A stretch of DNA of 64,000 nt from Oceanobacillus halotolerans. GTDB taxonomy: Bacteria; Bacillota; Bacilli; Bacillales; Amphibacillaceae. The stretch is from NCBI RefSeq assembly GCF_010993955.1, contig NZ_WIXL01000003.1, forward strand, positions 1-64,000, given 5' to 3'. Made by a program: the position numbers and the translations under genes. Below are positions 61,373 to 64,000 of this stretch, piece by piece. The notes below the pieces were generated by a model. It worked only from the letters and a program-made list of their open reading frames with translations, was not told the origin of the DNA and did no database searches. Each line of letters begins with the position of its first letter. The stretch's first letter is position 1.

Positions 61373-62272
61373 TTAGTTATCACTTAATTCCATATTTGGA
61401 TCTAATGCATCCCGTAAACCATCTCCAACTACATTAAATGCAAAAACAGTGAGCATTATTGCTATACCTGGAATAATTGACATGTGTGGAGCACTCCACA
61501 TGAAGTCCTGACCTGCTGCAATCATTGCTCCCCATTCTGGAGTTGGTGGTTGAGCGCCAAGACCAAGAAAACTTAAAGCAGATGTAGACAAGATTGTTGT
61601 AGCCATCCGCATTGTCGCATATACAATAACTGGTGCTGTACAATTTGGTAAAATATGTTTGAATAAAATTCTTATATTACTTGCACCGACTGCTCTCATA
61701 GCCATGATATATTCTTGCTTTTTAATCGATAAAACACTACCCCTAACAATACGAGCACAACCTGGTATGGACCAGATACTTATTGCAATTACAACATTTA
61801 CTAGGCTGGTACCTAACATAGCAATAATTAACATTGCCAGTAATATACCTGGGAAAGCAAATAATAAATCTACCACTCTCATAATAATTCCATCTAACTT
61901 TTTATAATATCCAGCTAATAAACCAAGTAACACCCCCCCTATTAAACCTATGGATACAGATGTTATACCTACGACAAGTGATATCCTAGCACCATGTACC
62001 ATCCGCGACCAAATATCTCGTCCATAATTATCTGTACCAAGAATATATCCTTGTTCTCCTATTCCTAGTTCAGCTTCTGTTAGAGACTGTTGATAAGGAT
62101 CCTGTGTTTGTAATACTGGAGCAAAGATAGCCATAATAAATAATATGAATATAATTATTAACCCAATAACAGCTAACTTATTTTTTAAAATACGCTTAAC
62201 AACTACTATTGTATTTTTTTCCTTATTAGTAGATTTCTTTACATCTTCACTTGCTGCTACATTTGTTGCCAC
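61373..62272 (-). CDS. Peptide ABC transporter permease, DppC type (module 3)
   Basis: 299 residues from GTG with GGAGGAGGTG upstream. A hydrophilic N-terminal tail of about 28 residues, helix VIGLIIIFILFIMAIFAPV, GTDNYGRDIWSRMVHGAR, the EAA loop AMRAVGASNIRILFKHILPN, and SFLGLGAQPPTPEWGAM. Standard DppC architecture. Confidence 0.92.
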   Translation of the reverse strand: MATNVAASEDVKKSTNKEKNTIVVVKRILKNKLAVIGLIIIFILFIMAIFAPVLQTQDPYQQSLTEAELGIGEQGYILGTDNYGRDIWSRMVHGARISLVVGITSVSIGLIGGVLLGLLAGYYKKLDGIIMRVVDLLFAFPGILLAMLIIAMLGTSLVNVVIAISIWSIPGCARIVRGSVLSIKKQEYIMAMRAVGASNIRILFKHILPNCTAPVIVYATMRMATTILSTSALSFLGLGAQPPTPEWGAMIAAGQDFMWSAPHMSIIPGIAIMLTVFAFNVVGDGLRDALDPNMELSDN

Positions 62273-62288
62273 CTTGACACCTCCTCCA

Positions 62289-63230
62289 TTATTCGTAACT
62301 AATTCGTGGATCGATTATTGCATATATAATATCTACAATTAGATTTACAACAACAAATATACCTGCAACTAGAAGTACAGTTGCCTGTACCACAGGGAAG
62401 TCCCTTGCTGCGATTGCGTCTATCATCAATCTGCCGATACCATTAATCGCAAACACTTGTTCAGTAATAATTGTCCCACCTAGTAATGATCCGAAGTTAA
62501 TCCCTATAATTGTAATAACTGGTATCATAGCATTTCGAAGTGCATGTACCCAGGTTATTGAGTGCCGTTTTACCCCCTTTGCACGTGCAGTACGTACATA
62601 ATCTGACTGAATCACTTCCAACATAGATGACCGAGCCATTCTTGTAATCAATGCAGCCGAGGCTGTTCCTAATGTTATGGCAGGGAGTATTAACTCCTTA
62701 ATCCCTTCCACGGTATACCACGGTTCAGTTAGACCACCTACTGGTAACCATTGTAAGTTTACAGAGAATAGGAGAATCAACATAGTTCCTAACCAAAAGT
62801 TGGGTATAGATACACCTGCTAATGAAATGGTTGTACTTGAAACGTCAATCCAACTGTTTTGTCTCATCGCAGAAATCATCCCTGCAACTATTCCAATAAT
62901 TATAGCTAGGATCATACTTGCTGTAGCTAATTTAACTGTAGTTGGAAATCTAGTTAGAATTGCTTCAGAAACTGACTGATTTGTTTGATATGAATAACCA
63001 AAATCGCCTTGTAAAATACTTCCTAAATAATCAACATATTGAACCATTACAGGTTTATTTAATCCCAAGTCCTCCCTAATCGCTTCTAAATCTGATGAAG
63101 AAGCAGTAGGGCCAGCAATAATTTGTGCAGGATCACCAGGAGCTAGGTGCATACTCATAAATACTAAAAATGATATTCCTAGAAGTAAAAATAATAACTG
63201 AAATAACCGTCTAATAATTAAACCTATCAT
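62289..63230 (-). CDS. Peptide ABC transporter permease, DppB type (module 3)
   Basis: 313 residues. SFLVFMSMHLAPGDPAQII, the EAA loop TARAKGVKRHSITWVHALRNA, and VDIIYAIIDPRISY at the end. First gene of the five-gene operon, divergent from the Lrp-type regulator across 289 bases. Confidence 0.92.
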   Translation of the reverse strand: MIGLIIRRLFQLLFLLLGISFLVFMSMHLAPGDPAQIIAGPTASSSDLEAIREDLGLNKPVMVQYVDYLGSILQGDFGYSYQTNQSVSEAILTRFPTTVKLATASMILAIIIGIVAGMISAMRQNSWIDVSSTTISLAGVSIPNFWLGTMLILLFSVNLQWLPVGGLTEPWYTVEGIKELILPAITLGTASAALITRMARSSMLEVIQSDYVRTARAKGVKRHSITWVHALRNAMIPVITIIGINFGSLLGGTIITEQVFAINGIGRLMIDAIAARDFPVVQATVLLVAGIFVVVNLIVDIIYAIIDPRISYE

Positions 63231-63519
63231 TTATATCCCCCTTTGTATGTAAATAGAAATGACATTTTGTTTTTATTTGGTAAGGATTATCCATGTTTTC
63301 ACATCCGTTCTGTTTACTTTTTTAAATAATTTATTAACAATTGTATTTATTTTTAATATTTATTATATAACCTAATACCACAAAAGTAAATAAAAAATTC
63401 TATATATTTATCATTTTATATATATTCATATTAAATTAATTTTTCGGTATACTTCATTTGCAAACAACTTAGAAATCACTGTAAGATAGAGAGAAATATA
63501 AAATTTGGAGGGTTATTCC
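63231..63519. promoter_or_regulatory. Divergent control region, module 3
   Basis: AT-rich (about 75% by eye) spacer between the DppB-type gene and the Lrp/AsnC gene. No clear palindrome or consensus promoter was identified, but its length, bias and divergent layout fit Lrp-type wrapping. Confidence 0.4.
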
Positions 63520-63963
63520 ATGGACGAAAAGGATGAAAAAATCTTGTCACTATTAATCAATAACGGAAGAATCTCTTACACAGATATTGCAAAAAAACTT
63601 AATATGTCAAGGGTTGCAGTAAGAGCCAGAGTAAATCAGTTAGTCCAAGAGGAGGTAATAGAAGGGTTTTCATGTGTTGTAAATAGTGAAAAGGTTGGAA
63701 AAAAAGTATCAGCATTTTTTGAAGTAGATTGTGAGCCAAGTCATTTAGTAGAAGTAGCAGAACAACTAGCAGAAAACTCTAGTGTTGCCAGTTGTTATCA
63801 AATGACAGGTCCAAGTACATTGCATATGCATGTTTTAGTAAAAGATTTTACTGAATTGGAATCATTCATCAATAATGATCTATACTCTTTATCTGGCATC
63901 ACAAGGGTAGAAAGTCACATTCTACTTAAAAGGTTTAAAAGTCGAAGTGGGCTAAATTTATAA
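63520..63963 (+). CDS. Lrp/AsnC-family transcription regulator
   Basis: 147 residues. N-terminal HTH (about 3-60): ILSLLINNGRISYTDIAKKLNMSRVAVRARVNQL in pieces. C-terminal RAM/AsnC ligand domain (about 66-142): SAFFEVDCEPSHLVEVAEQL, VASCYQMTGPSTLHMHVLV. Such proteins bind amino acids and control amino-acid or peptide transport. Start at 63520 has GGAGGG 7 bases upstream. It is divergent from the module 3 peptide-uptake operon, its most likely target. Confidence 0.9.
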   Translation: MDEKDEKILSLLINNGRISYTDIAKKLNMSRVAVRARVNQLVQEEVIEGFSCVVNSEKVGKKVSAFFEVDCEPSHLVEVAEQLAENSSVASCYQMTGPSTLHMHVLVKDFTELESFINNDLYSLSGITRVESHILLKRFKSRSGLNL

Positions 63964-64000
63964 AAAAATTGCACTAAGGTTATTATAGAAGTTTTCATCA

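Overview
The window is low-GC, gram-positive DNA from a spore-forming Bacillaceae. Strong AGGAGG ribosome sites, frequent TTG/GTG starts, two YjcZ-type mini-proteins, a YjaZ-type peptidase, UPF0182 and many acidic lipoprotein binding proteins point that way. The acidic secreted proteins and a BCCT transporter would fit a halotolerant genus such as Oceanobacillus or Virgibacillus, but genus is inference. No phage, transposase, tRNA or CRISPR was found. All coordinates use starts chosen from ribosome-binding sites, so several proteins are shorter than the longest open frame.

Layout. At 1-340, four tandem sigma-A promoters on the minus strand drive an rRNA operon lying to the left of the window. 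From 358 to 17.8 kb are housekeeping and stress genes: UspA, a CBS protein, an asparagine synthetase, an amidohydrolase, Hsp20, small sporulation-type proteins, UPF0182, a winged-helix regulator with an MFS exporter, an XRE-cupin regulator, HMG-CoA lyase and an RlpA-like protein. From 18.3 to 30.5 kb are two tandem orphan peptide-binding lipoproteins, a frameshifted VOC gene, an aldehyde dehydrogenase, an acyltransferase-symporter pair, DUF4870 and a BCCT transporter. The gaps carry several dispersed, hairpin-rich repeats.

From 30.6 to 63.9 kb lies a catabolic region for amide or peptide-linked compounds. Module 1 (30.6-40.6 kb) is arranged around a FadR-type GntR gene. A minus-strand operon (crotonase, class III CoA-transferase, P-loop protein) and a plus-strand operon (amidase, M20D amidohydrolase, DUF5058 membrane protein, second membrane protein, M20 carbamoylase-type hydrolase) each have a sigma-A promoter followed by a GTCGAC-centred palindrome. 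Module 2 (42.1-53.9 kb, minus) is an apparent 11-gene operon: peptide-binding lipoprotein, two permeases, two ATPases, two M20 dipeptidases, GntR, class III CoA-transferase, crotonase and a CaiE/gamma-carbonic-anhydrase-like protein. Module 3 (56.2-63.9 kb) is a second complete peptide ABC operon, with a serine hydrolase downstream, an ABC-ATPase remnant between them, and a divergent Lrp/AsnC regulator.

Taken together, the region encodes six M20-family hydrolases, one amidase, two complete peptide ABC systems and two separate CoA-transferase/crotonase pairs. The inferred logic is import of an acylated or otherwise modified peptide or amide, hydrolysis in the cytoplasm, CoA transfer to the freed acid, then a crotonase-type reaction. 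The substrate cannot be read from sequence. Module 2 is the best candidate for an undescribed pathway.
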